Source of the DNA: Clostridiaceae bacterium 14S0207
GTDB lineage: Bacteria > Bacillota > Clostridia > Clostridiales > Clostridiaceae
Direction: 5' to 3'
DNA: 64,000 bases
Assembly (NCBI GenBank): GCA_003288255.1
Contig: CP026600.1
Location: 1,488,001-1,552,000 of the forward strand
Below, one piece after another: positions 9,383 to 19,994 of this stretch; within the stretch, counting starts at the first letter, position 1, and every line of letters begins with the position of its first letter. Made by a program: the position numbers and the translations under genes. The notes beneath the pieces are model-generated. The model was given only the letters and a program-made list of their open reading frames with translations, searched no databases and had not been told where the DNA came from.

Positions 9383-9805
9383 TTAATTATCCTTTTTTCT
9401 AAAGGTTATTAGACCTGGAAATACCTCTTCATATTCTGAATTGCCATCTAAAACATCTAATTCCTCATCTAATCCTTCTTCATCATCTATATAGCACCAA
9501 AGATCTTCATTATCCATTACATCAAATGAATCCTGGTTTTCCTGGTTATCTATATATGATTCCTTAATATGTTCTTTTTCTAACTCTTTATCTTTTATAG
9601 TTATTTTACCTAAATCCTTTGAGTTTACTTTTATATGTCCTACATTAACTTCTTTTTCTTCCAGTATAGCATCCACCTTAATGCTTCTTTCTTTTTTAGC
9701 ATCTTGATTTAAGATTTCACCACATGCATTACACATAAGTAATTCATCTACATCTACAATATCTAAACTACCACATTTTGAACACTTAAATTCTTTATTT
9801 TCCAT
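9383..9805 (-). CDS. Zinc-ribbon acidic protein of unknown function
   Basis: 140 residues. The first 30 form a zinc ribbon with four cysteines (C8, C11, C25, C28; CSKCG...CNACG). The rest is very acidic and low in complexity (EEKEV, DEEGLDEELDVLDG), probably disordered. Such short-zinc-ribbon acidic proteins occur in clostridia without known function; a role in nucleic-acid or protein binding is only inference. Monocistronic, own terminator. Confidence 0.7.
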   Translation of the reverse strand: MENKEFKCSKCGSLDIVDVDELLMCNACGEILNQDAKKERSIKVDAILEEKEVNVGHIKVNSKDLGKITIKDKELEKEHIKESYIDNQENQDSFDVMDNEDLWCYIDDEEGLDEELDVLDGNSEYEEVFPGLITFRKKDN

Positions 9806-10133
9806 AGTTTTATCTACCTCTTTATAACTTTATACACATCAAAAAAGTATTCTATCATAGTTTTGACTATTATTCAATATTGTATACATATTAACTGGTA
9901 TTAACTTGAATAAGTTAGAGACATACATATATTTGTATTAATAAAGTTTGATTTTAAAAAATTCATCTTTATGTTTTAATTCTATTGAAAGTCCTCATAG
10001 GTATAAAAATGTAAAGCTAAATATAAAGTTTTGCATTTCCATTTAATCAGTATGAGAAATAGTTAAGATTGCCTATATAGCTTTTCTCATTCATTTATTA
10101 AATGTATCTTATATAGTTAGTTTTGTATGCTTA
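9806..10133. other. Intergenic region without recognised gene
   Basis: About 330 bases of AT-rich sequence between the zinc-ribbon gene and the terminator of the oxidoreductase gene. I see no open frame with an RBS and no structured RNA. Confidence 0.6.
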
Positions 10134-10173
10134 AAAACACACCTTAAAATTATTACATTTTAAGGTGTGTTTT
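10134..10173 (-). terminator. Terminator of the GltD-like oxidoreductase gene
   Basis: Perfect 17-bp stem (10134-10150 with 10157-10173) and a 6-base loop; the minus-strand reading ends in T5. It lies 37 bases beyond the stop of the minus-strand gene. Confidence 0.85.
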
Positions 10174-10209
10174 AATTATATTACTCTTATTTAGTTTTTA
10201 TTATAAATC

Positions 10210-12867
10210 TTATTTTTTTGTATTATCTACCGTATTTTCCATTACACCTTTTATAAGATTTCTTACTAAATCATAAATTTTATACGAATCAAATTTACAT
10301 TTTGTATCTAATCTATGACTCCACATTTCTTCTTCATTTTTATATGCCCTATCATATCTTCTATCAGAACTTGTATAAGATTTTCCCATAAATAGTAAAT
10401 CTAATATATGAACAGCATCTTTTCCAGCAGCCTCCATAGTTCCTCTACAAGATCCACAATAAGTAACTATTGAATGTTGATTAAAGTCATTAGCTCTTCT
10501 TATATATAGCTTTTTATATAATTCTGGATTTGAGCTACAAGCCATACCACCAACACCGCAACATCTAGTGTTTTTACCACTTTTTTCGATTTCACTCCAT
10601 TTATAATTCATTTGATCAAGCATCCATCTTATACTTTCATGATGTGAAGTAACATCTCTTGTAGGACATGAATCATGTATATTAAATACAATATCAGAAC
10701 TTTCTCCTATGTTAAGTGCCTGTTTTGGCAAGCCTATTTGTTCCTTCATTAAATCCCAATAAGATATTACCTTTTGATTTTTAACACTTGCTGAATAAAC
10801 TTTATAGCATGAAGGACAGACAGTTATTATAACCTCAGCCCCCATCTCATCAAATTCATTTATAACTTTTTTATTTATATCTAAAAATCTTTGTTTTTCA
10901 CCAACCATTAAAGACATTTTTCCACAACATTGAAGTACTGCACCAACATTTTCTTCACCAAGAGTTTCTTTCAAGTGTTTTAGTACTTTTTCACAAAGTT
11001 CAGGATTATAGGCTGGTACTGTACATCCTGGAACAAACACATATTTAGTCTTTTTAGAACGTCCAAAATCTGCTTTAAGTGTTGTTGAATATTTCTTTCC
11101 TGATTCTAACTCTTGTTGATTAGCTACAAATTCAAGTTCTTTAAGTGGCGCATAACCATTATTTTTTCTTGCAAAATTTTCTTTCATTTCTATAAAATTA
11201 TCTTTTAGATTAAAATTTTGAGGACAAACTATAGTACATTGACTACACTCATTACAAGAATAAGCTATCATTTTATCTATATTTTCATATCCTTTTTCTA
11301 AATACTCTTTAAATAATTTTTTAGGACATTCTGTATACTGTTGAAGCATTAAACATTCTTTCATACAAAGTCTACATTCGCATTGTTTACATCTACTAGC
11401 TTCTCTTAAAGCCTGTTCTTTAGTATATCCAAGTGCAACTTCATCAAAAGATTTTATTCTTCTTTCTGCATCAAGTTCTTTCATATCCTCTCTAAGACCA
11501 GCTATATTGTCCCAATTAATTGGCATATTAAGTTTAGTATCATAGCTACAAGTATCTTCAATTTGTCTACCTTCTGTTAAAGAGTCACCATTTAGATATC
11601 TAATAACAGATTGAGCTGCTCTTCTTCCAGTAGCCATAGCTTGTATAACTACAGAAGATTCTCCAGAAGCATCCCCTGCTATAAATACTTTTTGATTTAA
11701 AGATGATTGAAGTGTTAACTTATCACATTCAAAAGTAGTATTTGGTCTTTGTTGTAATGTTCCCTCTGTAAAACTTGAATCAACCGCTTGCCCTATAGAG
11801 AAAACTATTGTATCTACTTCTAGTTCTCTAGTATCATTTTCATCAAACGTAGGTGCAAACATACCTTGTTCATTAAACATTGAAAGACATTTTTTTAATA
11901 TAACTTTTGATACTCTACCATATTCATCTAATTTAATTTCTTTTATAGCTGTTGCATGATTAAATTTAATTTCCTCTTCAATAGCACCTTTTAGTTCATG
12001 CTCTGATGCTGCCATACTATTAAAATTATCTTCTAAACAGATAGAATAAACCTCTTCAACTCCATGAATTCTTCTAGATACCCTACAACAATCCATAGCA
12101 ACGTCTCCGCCACCTACTACTAGAACTTTCTTTTTAACATTCTTTACATTTCTAGTAAGAGCTGCTTCTTTTAAATAATCTACTGAACTAAATATACCTT
12201 GTGCATTAAAGTTGCTTAAACTTTTATCAACTTTTCCTAGTTGTCTTCCTACTGCAACTATAACAGAATCAAAATTTTCTAATAGGTAGTTAAATTTAAT
12301 ATCTTTTCCGATTTCTATTCCAGTTTTAAAATTAATTCCTAACTTATCTAAATAACTTATTTCTTTTTCAAGTACATTTCTTGGTAGTCTGTATTCAGGA
12401 ATACCAACTGCCATCATTCCACCTCTTACTGGCAGCTTATCAAATACAGTTACATCTACCCCTTCTTTTCTAAGTTCAAGGGCAGCCTGTAATCCTGATG
12501 GTCCAGCACCTATTATTGCAACTTTTTTTCCAGTTGCACATTTTATAGATAAATCCCAATCACTTTCATTATCAAAATTATCAGCTGCATATCTTTTTAA
12601 TGAAGCAATTGCCATAGGACTTTTGCCTTCATTCCATTTACATTTTTTTTCACAAGGATGAGCACAAATTCTTCCCAATGTTCCTGGTAAAAAAAGATTT
12701 TCTCTAATAACCTTTATAGCCTCTGTACCTTTATCTTCTCTAATTAATCTTACATATGTTTTTACATCAGTATGCATAGGACAAGTTGCAACACATGCTG
12801 ATTCTGAATCCCCCATACAGTTATCAACAATGTTTTTCATATTTTCGATTATTTCGTGTTTTAACAT
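10210..12867 (-). CDS. FAD/NAD(P)-dependent oxidoreductase fused to an Fe-S/CCG heterodisulfide-reductase-like domain
   Basis: 885-residue fusion. Residues 1-110 are the GltD/dihydropyrimidine-dehydrogenase Fe-S domain (ACVATCPMH; ICAHPCEKKC). An FAD Rossmann motif follows (VAIIGAGPSG, about 116-125) and an NAD(P) motif (VLVVGGGDVA, about 248). The second half has a CxxCxxC...C ferredoxin-like cluster (CNECSQCTIVCP) and two CCG domains (PGC...CCGK; HDSCPTRD...CCGVGG) like HdrB and glycolate-oxidase GlpC-type subunits. The protein probably moves electrons from NAD(P)H to a disulfide or quinone-like acceptor; the substrate is unknown. No gltB lies beside it, so it is not the small subunit of glutamate synthase. 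Single gene with an AGGAGG RBS. Confidence 0.85.
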   Translation of the reverse strand: MLKHEIIENMKNIVDNCMGDSESACVATCPMHTDVKTYVRLIREDKGTEAIKVIRENLFLPGTLGRICAHPCEKKCKWNEGKSPMAIASLKRYAADNFDNESDWDLSIKCATGKKVAIIGAGPSGLQAALELRKEGVDVTVFDKLPVRGGMMAVGIPEYRLPRNVLEKEISYLDKLGINFKTGIEIGKDIKFNYLLENFDSVIVAVGRQLGKVDKSLSNFNAQGIFSSVDYLKEAALTRNVKNVKKKVLVVGGGDVAMDCCRVSRRIHGVEEVYSICLEDNFNSMAASEHELKGAIEEEIKFNHATAIKEIKLDEYGRVSKVILKKCLSMFNEQGMFAPTFDENDTRELEVDTIVFSIGQAVDSSFTEGTLQQRPNTTFECDKLTLQSSLNQKVFIAGDASGESSVVIQAMATGRRAAQSVIRYLNGDSLTEGRQIEDTCSYDTKLNMPINWDNIAGLREDMKELDAERRIKSFDEVALGYTKEQALREASRCKQCECRLCMKECLMLQQYTECPKKLFKEYLEKGYENIDKMIAYSCNECSQCTIVCPQNFNLKDNFIEMKENFARKNNGYAPLKELEFVANQQELESGKKYSTTLKADFGRSKKTKYVFVPGCTVPAYNPELCEKVLKHLKETLGEENVGAVLQCCGKMSLMVGEKQRFLDINKKVINEFDEMGAEVIITVCPSCYKVYSASVKNQKVISYWDLMKEQIGLPKQALNIGESSDIVFNIHDSCPTRDVTSHHESIRWMLDQMNYKWSEIEKSGKNTRCCGVGGMACSSNPELYKKLYIRRANDFNQHSIVTYCGSCRGTMEAAGKDAVHILDLLFMGKSYTSSDRRYDRAYKNEEEMWSHRLDTKCKFDSYKIYDLVRNLIKGVMENTVDNTKK

Positions 12868-13013
12868 ATAAGTTTCCTCCTAAGTTATTAAATAAGTTTT
12901 TATAATAATTTTTATAATAATTTATATAAAGGAATATTAAATTTTATTAAAGACCTATATTATAGTTATTAGTCTAATAAATTTATATTGATTCAATAAA
13001 TTAAACAAAAATA

Positions 13014-13041
13014 AAATAGAAAGAGAATTCTCTTTCTATTT
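13014..13041 (-). terminator. Terminator after the MATE gene
   Basis: A 12-bp perfect stem (13014-13025 with 13030-13041) around AATT; in minus orientation followed by TATTTTTGTTT. It is the only structure in the 296-base gap. Confidence 0.75.
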
Positions 13042-13163
13042 ATAGTTTATCAAAAAAATTATGAATTTCAATAAAAAAAATACTTACTTAATATTCGATA
13101 ATTTCTAAGTTAATGAATAATTGTAAATTGTATGAATTTATATCCTATATTTTTAAATATTTT

Positions 13164-14498
13164 TTAATTTATAAGCGACTTATACTCCTTTATTAATAAT
13201 ATAATCCCTAAAAGTACAACAAAAGTATCTACTAATGGTTGGGTAAACCATACTGCTTTTATACCAAAGAATTTAGGCATAAGTATTATAGCAGGAACAA
13301 AAGCTATTATTTGTCTTAAGAATACAAGAATACCTGCATTTTTTCCTTTACCAATAGACTGAAAGAATGTAATCATCATAATCATAAGGCCGTATATAGG
13401 AAAAGCTCCGTAAAAAATCCTAAAATTACTAATACCTTTTGCAACTATATTTTCATTAGTTATAAAAAGTCCTAATGCCCCTTTTGCAAATATCTCCATA
13501 GGAATCCAAAAGATTAACGCTAAAATTGTAGATCCAATTATAAACATGTTTGTAGATTTTTTAACTCTATTATAATATTTAGCGCCATAATTTGTTCCTA
13601 CTAAAGGTTGTAGTCCTTGAGACATTCCCCATAATGGAATAAAAGAAAAGGCTTGAATACGCAATGATGCGCCCATTAAAATGGCTTGATTAGGGTCTCC
13701 ATATTTAAAAGCCATTCTGTATAATAATGTTTGTTGAATTATTGTTAAAACTTGCATCATCATAGCAGAAACACCTACAGAAAACACTTCATTCTTAAGT
13801 TGTTTATCTATTTTGATTCTATGAATTTTAACAACCCTACTTTTCTTTAAAAAATATCTTAAAGTTATAATAGCTTGTACTATTTGGGAGGTTACGGTTG
13901 CTATTGCTGCACCTTCAATACCTTTATTTCCTAAAGCTTTAATTAAAATAGGATCTAAAACGATATTTAATATTGCTCCAAATGCCATAATTAACATAGC
14001 GTTTTTCATTAATCCCTCTCCACGCATAACCATATTAGCACTTTGAGCAAAATTAACAAAAATAGAACCAAGATAAACTATTTTAAGGTAACGGATGGCA
14101 AGTTCTAATATTTCTCCTTTTGCGCCACTAAATTGAAGTAATTGTCTGGTAAATACAACTCCTATTAAGGTAATAGCTATTGAAAAAATTAAAACTAAAG
14201 CAATTAAATTTCCCATTATTTTATTTATTACTTCTTGATCTTTTTTCCCAATGGCTCTAGATAAAACTGAAGCTGAGCCAATACCTATTAATGTTGATAT
14301 ACCACTATTAAACAAAGTTAAAGGGTACGCAACAGATATAGCTCCCATTGCATTTTCACCAATCATTTGGCCAGCGAATACACCATCCATGAAAGAATAT
14401 AATCCAATTACTATCATTCCAAGAATAGCTGGAGCTGATAATTTAAACATAAGTTTTATAGGTGATTCTTTTAACAATATCCCCCTAGTATCTTTCAT
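13164..14498 (-). CDS. MATE family multidrug/metabolite efflux transporter
   Basis: 444-residue polytopic membrane protein with twelve hydrophobic segments in two pseudo-symmetric halves. Family patterns are visible: the start KLMFKLSAPAILGMIVIGLYSFMDGVFAG, MRGEGLMKNAMLIMAFGAILNIVLDPILI at the end of the first half, and GMSQGLQPLVGTNYGAK in the second. It uses an ion gradient to export organic compounds; substrate unknown. It lies just downstream of an AraC gene and of a Fur-like box with an intervening hairpin, so expression may respond to iron. RBS AAAGGAGATG precedes the ATG. Confidence 0.9.
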   Translation of the reverse strand: MKDTRGILLKESPIKLMFKLSAPAILGMIVIGLYSFMDGVFAGQMIGENAMGAISVAYPLTLFNSGISTLIGIGSASVLSRAIGKKDQEVINKIMGNLIALVLIFSIAITLIGVVFTRQLLQFSGAKGEILELAIRYLKIVYLGSIFVNFAQSANMVMRGEGLMKNAMLIMAFGAILNIVLDPILIKALGNKGIEGAAIATVTSQIVQAIITLRYFLKKSRVVKIHRIKIDKQLKNEVFSVGVSAMMMQVLTIIQQTLLYRMAFKYGDPNQAILMGASLRIQAFSFIPLWGMSQGLQPLVGTNYGAKYYNRVKKSTNMFIIGSTILALIFWIPMEIFAKGALGLFITNENIVAKGISNFRIFYGAFPIYGLMIMMITFFQSIGKGKNAGILVFLRQIIAFVPAIILMPKFFGIKAVWFTQPLVDTFVVLLGIILLIKEYKSLIN

Positions 14499-14523
14499 AT
14501 ATTCATCTCCTTTTTTAAATAAA

Positions 14524-14563
14524 AAATAACATTGAATTAATAAAATTTAACTCAATGTTATTT
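14524..14563 (-). terminator. Hairpin between AraC gene and MATE gene
   Basis: A 17-base stem with one mismatch (14524-14540 with 14547-14563); on the minus strand it ends in TTTTTTATTT. It can end AraC transcription or attenuate readthrough into the MATE gene. Confidence 0.75.
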
Positions 14564-14566
14564 TAA

Positions 14567-14583
14567 TTGATATTGATTATCAA
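14567..14583. promoter_or_regulatory. Fur box
   Basis: TTGATATTGATTATCAA matches the 7-1-7 Fur consensus TGATAATnATTATCA at 14 of 15 positions. It lies between the AraC stop and the MATE gene, overlapping a possible -35 (TTGATA on the minus strand). Confidence 0.65.
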
Positions 14584-14593
14584 TTCTACTCTG

Positions 14594-15580
14594 TTAATAT
14601 CTAAAATGCTCCAAAAAATTATTTTCTTTTTTATAGTCTTTTGGAAGTACCCCATTTATATCTTTAAATGCTTCTGTAAATTTACTAGCATTTAAATAAC
14701 CTAAGGATAATGCAATATTACTAATATTAAGATCTGTAGTTGCTATTAAAAATGCTGCTTTATTCATTTTATATTTTTTTATATAAGCATAGGGAGTATC
14801 ACCATATATTTGTTTAAAAATTGTTCTAAACATTGATAAACTCATATTATAATCTTTAGTTATATTATCTAATTTTAATGATTTATCTAAGTTTGTTATT
14901 AACGCTTGTCGTATTTCTTTAACTTTCTTTACTTGTTTACCTGAATAATATTTAAGTTCTTCTTTACTACCTTTAGTTAACTTACTTATGAAATAAAGTA
15001 CATCTAAAATCTTTATTTTAAAATAATCTATTTGTCCATCATCTCTTGCAGTGTATATTTCATTAAATATATGATTTATCTTTCCATTATCCTTATTTGT
15101 ATACCAATTTTTATCTAGACTAAGTTTATTATATATGTCTTGCAAATCAATTCCTAAGGTATTTAATAGGATACAAAAATTTTTTGTGATTTTTTTCTTG
15201 TCTATAACAATAGCCATTCCATAATAAACATTTAAAGGGAAACAAAATTTAGTTGGAAGATATTTTGTAGAACTAATAGAAATCTCATTTTCACCTATAT
15301 AAGAATAAGTATTATTAGGAAATTCCCATTCGACTCTTCCCCGTAAGCAATGATTAATTTCAATAATATTTTCGTTTCCACAATTACCTTCAATTAATTC
15401 CTCAGTATTGAAATCTTGAAAAGTAATCTGCACACCTGGAAATAAATCATATACAGTAAAAGTACTTTTACCTTTGTTACAACAATAATCATAAACAGTA
15501 AAATTTTTTTCTCTTTTAAGCACTTTAATACATTTAATTTTCCATGGATTTATTTCTATTTCTTTATTCAATAAAATCAC
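14594..15580 (-). CDS. AraC family transcriptional regulator
   Basis: 328 residues with a C-terminal AraC/XylS double helix-turn-helix (about 225-320: LDNITKDYNMSLSMFRTIFKQIYGDTPYAYIKKYKM and NISNIALSLGYLNASKFTEAFKDINGVLPKDYKK). The N-terminal ~200 residues are a divergent sensing domain of the kind found in PchR/YbtA-like regulators of siderophore genes. With MATE exporters on both sides and a Fur box downstream, control of export in response to iron or a metal-binding compound is a reasonable inference. It is transcribed in the same direction as the flanking genes. Confidence 0.85.
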   Translation of the reverse strand: MILLNKEIEINPWKIKCIKVLKREKNFTVYDYCCNKGKSTFTVYDLFPGVQITFQDFNTEELIEGNCGNENIIEINHCLRGRVEWEFPNNTYSYIGENEISISSTKYLPTKFCFPLNVYYGMAIVIDKKKITKNFCILLNTLGIDLQDIYNKLSLDKNWYTNKDNGKINHIFNEIYTARDDGQIDYFKIKILDVLYFISKLTKGSKEELKYYSGKQVKKVKEIRQALITNLDKSLKLDNITKDYNMSLSMFRTIFKQIYGDTPYAYIKKYKMNKAAFLIATTDLNISNIALSLGYLNASKFTEAFKDINGVLPKDYKKENNFLEHFRY

Positions 15581-15618
15581 CTTTAAAGAATTATTTTATT
15601 AAAAATTCGTCTATGATG

Positions 15619-16795
15619 TTATGACAATTTTAATCTACTTTGATTTTTAGTGGTTAAGATACTTGCAATTATAAAAGCAATTAAATCGGATACAGATTGT
15701 ACCCATAATATCCCTTCTAAACCGAATAATTTTGGTATTATTAAAATCAATGGGATATATATAAATCCTTGTCTTAAAGTTGTAACTAATGTAGCTTCCT
15801 TAAATCTGTGAATATTTTGTAAAAACATACCTGATATAGTTATATAACCTATAAGGGGTAAACTAAGAGACTGTATTTTTAGAACCATCGAACCGATTGT
15901 GATTACATTATAATCACTTGTAAAGAATGAAATTAAATTATCACTCTTAATAATAAATATAGCTGAAATAAAAATCATGAAAATAATGGCTGATTTTAAT
16001 GTGAATTTTAAGGCTTTTTTCACGCGTTTATATAACTTTGCTCCGTAATTAAAAACACATACTGGTTGAAAACCATGTCCTAATCCAACCATAAGATATG
16101 TTCCTGCAAGCATTAATCTATTTACTATTGTAAAAGCCGCTAAATACTCTTTCCCATAAATCTTCAACCTATTATTTAAAAGCGATAGAGAAACACCTAT
16201 AAAGATTTCTCTTGTGAAATTAGGAAGTCCTCCACCAAAAAGTTCTTTTAATATATTTTTATTTATATGAAAATTTTTAAAGCTAAATTTTACATTTTCT
16301 TTGTAGACGAAATTGGGTATTTATTGTTAAAGAAGAAATCATAAATGGAGCCCCTATCAAGAGTATTGATAAATATTCTTTGGTTAGTGGAATAAGACTT
16401 TTATTAGCTCCTAAAAAATATACTAACTTATCTATATATATTTTCCCTAAGATTAATATAATAGTACCTACAATAAAAGAAATTATAAGTCCATCTATTG
16501 CCATTTTGGAGGATTCCTTTTTATTTTTTTCTCCCTCCATTCTGGATATATAATTTCCTGAACCATGACCATAAAGAAGACCAAATGCTTGAATAACACT
16601 CATAAATGAAAAAGCTAGTCCTACCGATGCTGTGGAAGCAGTATCAATCTTTGATACAAAGTATGTATCTGCTAGGCTATATGCTATTCCAATTAACATG
16701 GCCAAAGTAGATGGAATTGCCATATTTATAACTAATTTTGAAACGGGAGTCTCTGTAAGCTTTTCATATTTACTTATTTTTTTATTCTTATTCAT
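15619..16795 (-). pseudogene. MATE efflux transporter, disrupted
   Basis: Two frames together code a MATE protein. The N-terminal part (16795 down to about 16285) ends at a stop just after FMISSLTINTQFRLQ; removing one A from the short A-runs there restores LQENVKF and runs on through GGGLPNFTREIFIGVSL into the C-terminal half, which ends at 15619. Even in the restored frame about 60 residues covering helices 5-6 (the region with NxxLDP in intact paralogues) are missing. So there is both an internal deletion and a frameshift, and the protein cannot be functional. The start ATG overlaps the TGA of the upstream PEP-synthase-like gene (ATGA), showing an original operon. Confidence 0.85.
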
Positions 16796-19184
16796 ATTAG
16801 ATCCTCTGAAATCTTTCTTACACTTCCTTTATTACCATCAACTAGTATGCAATCTCCATCTAATAGATTCATAGTTGCATTACCAACACCTAATACAGCG
16901 GGAATGTTATATTCACGAGCTACGATTGCTGCATGGGATAGTGATCCTCCAGTATCGGATACTTTTTGCAAGTTTAAAAAGTGGTGTCCATTCAGGATCA
17001 GTATATGGACAAACTAAAATATCTCCTTCTTTTAGTTTATTAAATTCACTATGAGTTCTTACAATGCAAACCTTTCCTTTTACTATTCCACAGCTACCAC
17101 TAATTCCTTTATAAAAATCTTCTTCATCACTATAGAAAGCATCAATTGTCATCTGATTCCAATTTCCCTCTGCTTCTTTATGATGTGACTTTCTATTAGA
17201 AATTATTTTAACATGGTTATGGGTTAACTTACCTATAGTCATTACTTCCTCTAGCTCATTAAAAGATAAGTATAATAAATCATTTTTTTCTACATTTAAT
17301 AGAGTTGCTATTCTTTGTAAAAGGACTCTTTTTATTAAGTTCTTTTTTGCCTGTATGCTTTTCTAGTGTTTTTAAGATATTCTTATATTTATTACTTTCA
17401 TTAGCCTTATCTTTTAGTTTTGAAGTCATAGTTACTCTTAAAAGATTTAAAAATCTATTTGGATCTTCGCACCAAGAAATTGAAGAGAATGGAATACAAC
17501 AATAATTTGATTTCCATCCATATTGTTTTAAAAATCTATCTATTGGTTCAAATTCAGTACTATATTTTTTCTTTAAAAGCATATAATCATTACTTTCAAC
17601 TAATAAATCTTTCATGCAGTTGTCATTTTTAGATAATAATTTTAGTATAGTATCTATTTCTTTATTCATATTTACTGTTACATACTCAAGTTCTGATAAA
17701 AGATCATATTCACTATAATTTGAATTTATCTTTTTTAATTTTTTATCAAGTTTCTCACCAATCATAACTGATGGAAAAAGAAAATATCTAAACCTTGCAT
17801 ATGATATTTTTTTATGAATTTCAACAAGTTTATTAAAATAATCCCTAATCTCTGAAAAAGTGAAATTTTTATTTTTATACATTATTTCTTTTTCTAATAT
17901 TTTAAGGTTATCTTCACAAGTTTTTAAAATTTTTTCTCCACAACTTATATTATTTTCATTATCTTTGTATTCACCGTATATCTTTAAAAAACGTAATATT
18001 TTTCCACTTATTTTCCAATTAATTTTATCCATATGAATAATACCCATATCATCCATACGAATAGGACTCTTAATTTTTAAACCTGCCTCTTCAAATAATT
18101 CATACTTCATATTTTGTAATATCATTGCTATGTTAAAATCTAATGGGTAGCATACTACTGGGAAATGCTCTATCATATTATTTAAATACTCTTTTTCTTT
18201 TTTTGAATAGGTCCTAGAACTCTTTATTTCTTTTTTTATTGTATCTATTGTAGTAATTGGACGAGCTTGCAGAATGTATACTTTTTTATCTTTAATTGCC
18301 CATTCTATATCCATAGGCTTTTTATATAAATTTTCAACCTTAGAAGCTTCACAAAACAATTTTTTTAAATCCTCTGCATTAAGACATCTACGTTCTTTCA
18401 TATAATTAGAATTTTTTATAGTTTTGGTCCCCTCATCTGAATAGATAATAGATATGTCTTTACTTCCAAGTGTAAATGATATTTCATTTCCATTCTCATC
18501 GAGAATATAGTTATCAGGTGTAACTCTACCTGATACAATAGCTTCGCCTAAGTTATAAGAAGCATCTATTATGGTTTGTTTTTCTCCAGATACAGGATTA
18601 GCCGTAAACAAAATTCCAGATATTTCGGATTCTATCATTTCTTGAATTACAACGGCTATGGCAACATCAAAATGATTATATCCATTATTTTCCCTGTATG
18701 AAAAGGAACGAATACTCCAAAGTGAAGCAAAGCATTTTTTTATTGACAGAAATACATCTTCTATTTTCATAACATTTAAATATGTTTCTTGTTGTCCTGC
18801 GAAACTAGCATCTGGTAGATCCTCAGCAGTTGCAGAAGATCTTACGGCTAAATGAACTGGTTTTTTAAATGCATTATATCTATTTTCTATATCTTCTTTC
18901 ATTTCTTTTGAAAATTGGGATTTTAATATTAGGTTTCGGATGTGTTCAGTCTCTGATTTTATACGATTATGATCTTCATTAATATTTTTTATTTTTTCAT
19001 GTATTATTTCTGTTATTCCATTATTTTGTAAAAAGTTTTTATATGCATGTGCTGTTACAATAAAGCCATCAGGAACTGGAATTTCTGATGAAATCATTAT
19101 TCCTAAATTTGCACCTTTACCACCAACAATATCAATTTCATTTTTACGTGCTTCTCTTATATTAATAATATTTTTAGCATTCAT
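16792..19184 (-). pseudogene. PEP synthase / rifampicin-phosphotransferase-like protein, frameshifted
   Basis: The first 634 codons (19184 to 17280) encode the ATP-grasp PPDK_N domain (VGGKGANLG near residue 22, RSSATAEDLPDASFAGQQ, EWAIKDKKVYILQARP) and the linker region. The frame is then lost at an A5 run near 17330 and resumes as RVLLQRIATLLNVEKNDLLYL, followed by SGSCGIVKGKV and CPYTDPEWTPLF. It is lost again at an A5 run near 16977 just before the phosphohistidine domain, which is intact in the next frame (SDTGGSLSHAAIVARE, catalytic His; IPAVLG). Both breaks are one extra A. Restored length is about 797 residues. The family transfers phosphate through a swivelling histidine; the substrate is uncertain. 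The gene has a strong RBS (AAGGAGGGGG) and a Fur-like box in its promoter. Confidence 0.85.
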
Positions 19185-19384
19185 TTGCTCCCCCTCCTTA
19201 TGCTTTAAGAAAAGTTTTACTTTTTACATATGATAAAAGATTTTATTTAAGAATATTGATTCATGCAAAGTTATTACAAATAAATAGCCATATACTAGAG
19301 GTAATAAAATTACTAAGTAGTTAACTTGTAGTTTATTTAAAAGTATAAGTAAAATCCTAAGTATCTATATCTAACATTACTAGT

Positions 19385-19413
19385 AGTGTAGCATTTTTGA
19401 GAATCGTTTTCAA
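19385..19413 (-). promoter_or_regulatory. Promoter with overlapping Fur-like box for the PEP-synthase-like/MATE operon
   Basis: On the minus strand TTGAAA (19408-19413), 17-base spacer, TACACT (19385-19390). The palindrome TTGAGAATCGTTTTCAA (19397-19413) covers the -35 and matches the Fur 7-1-7 consensus at 12 of 15 positions. The leader to the ATG at 19184 is about 195 bases; the remainder of this 345-base gap shows nothing else. Confidence 0.5.
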
Positions 19414-19529
19414 TTACTTTTAAATATATTAACAAATTTAAGATTATATATGAGTTTATTAAATATTTTCTAAGATATTATAATTAAAAATATAAAGAAG
19501 AGAGAATAATTATAGTTTTTATACTATCA

Positions 19530-19946
19530 TCATTTTCTATGAATTTTTTCAGCAGTACATCTTAAATCATAAAAGTACTTTACGGTGTCCTCTTCATTTT
19601 CTATACTTTCCTTCATATTTAATAATCTTCTTTTTCCTATTCTTCTATCTAAAATTATTAATATCTTCATTAAAGAATTTTCAATTTTAATACATTCATC
19701 TATAGAAGTATTTAAATATTTATATACTATGTCAAGAAATTCAACTTGAGAATATATACCCTCTACTGGTTTCATATAATAATTTCTTTTTAAAGTACAC
19801 ATATTATATATTTCTTTACCATCTACAGCTATATAAGTTCTACCAATGCCATCATGCATTCTATAATTAGAACAATGAAATTTCACTCTGTGTTTTAATG
19901 AGTCACACATGAGATTTTCCAAGTTTTTTCTAGTTTTGCTCCACAT
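19530..19946 (-). CDS. SF0329 family protein
   Basis: 138-residue soluble protein. The opening MWSKTRKNLENLMCDSLKHRVKFH and the later RTYIAVDGKEI resemble the SF0329 family of short bacterial proteins whose function is unknown. It precedes another small unknown gene and a GNAT gene, all read leftward. The assignment rests on recall of the N-terminal motif. Confidence 0.55.
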   Translation of the reverse strand: MWSKTRKNLENLMCDSLKHRVKFHCSNYRMHDGIGRTYIAVDGKEIYNMCTLKRNYYMKPVEGIYSQVEFLDIVYKYLNTSIDECIKIENSLMKILIILDRRIGKRRLLNMKESIENEEDTVKYFYDLRCTAEKIHRK

Positions 19947-19994
19947 TAAATAAATCTCCTATTAACAAATTTTTTATATTCATTTGTTTTAATT

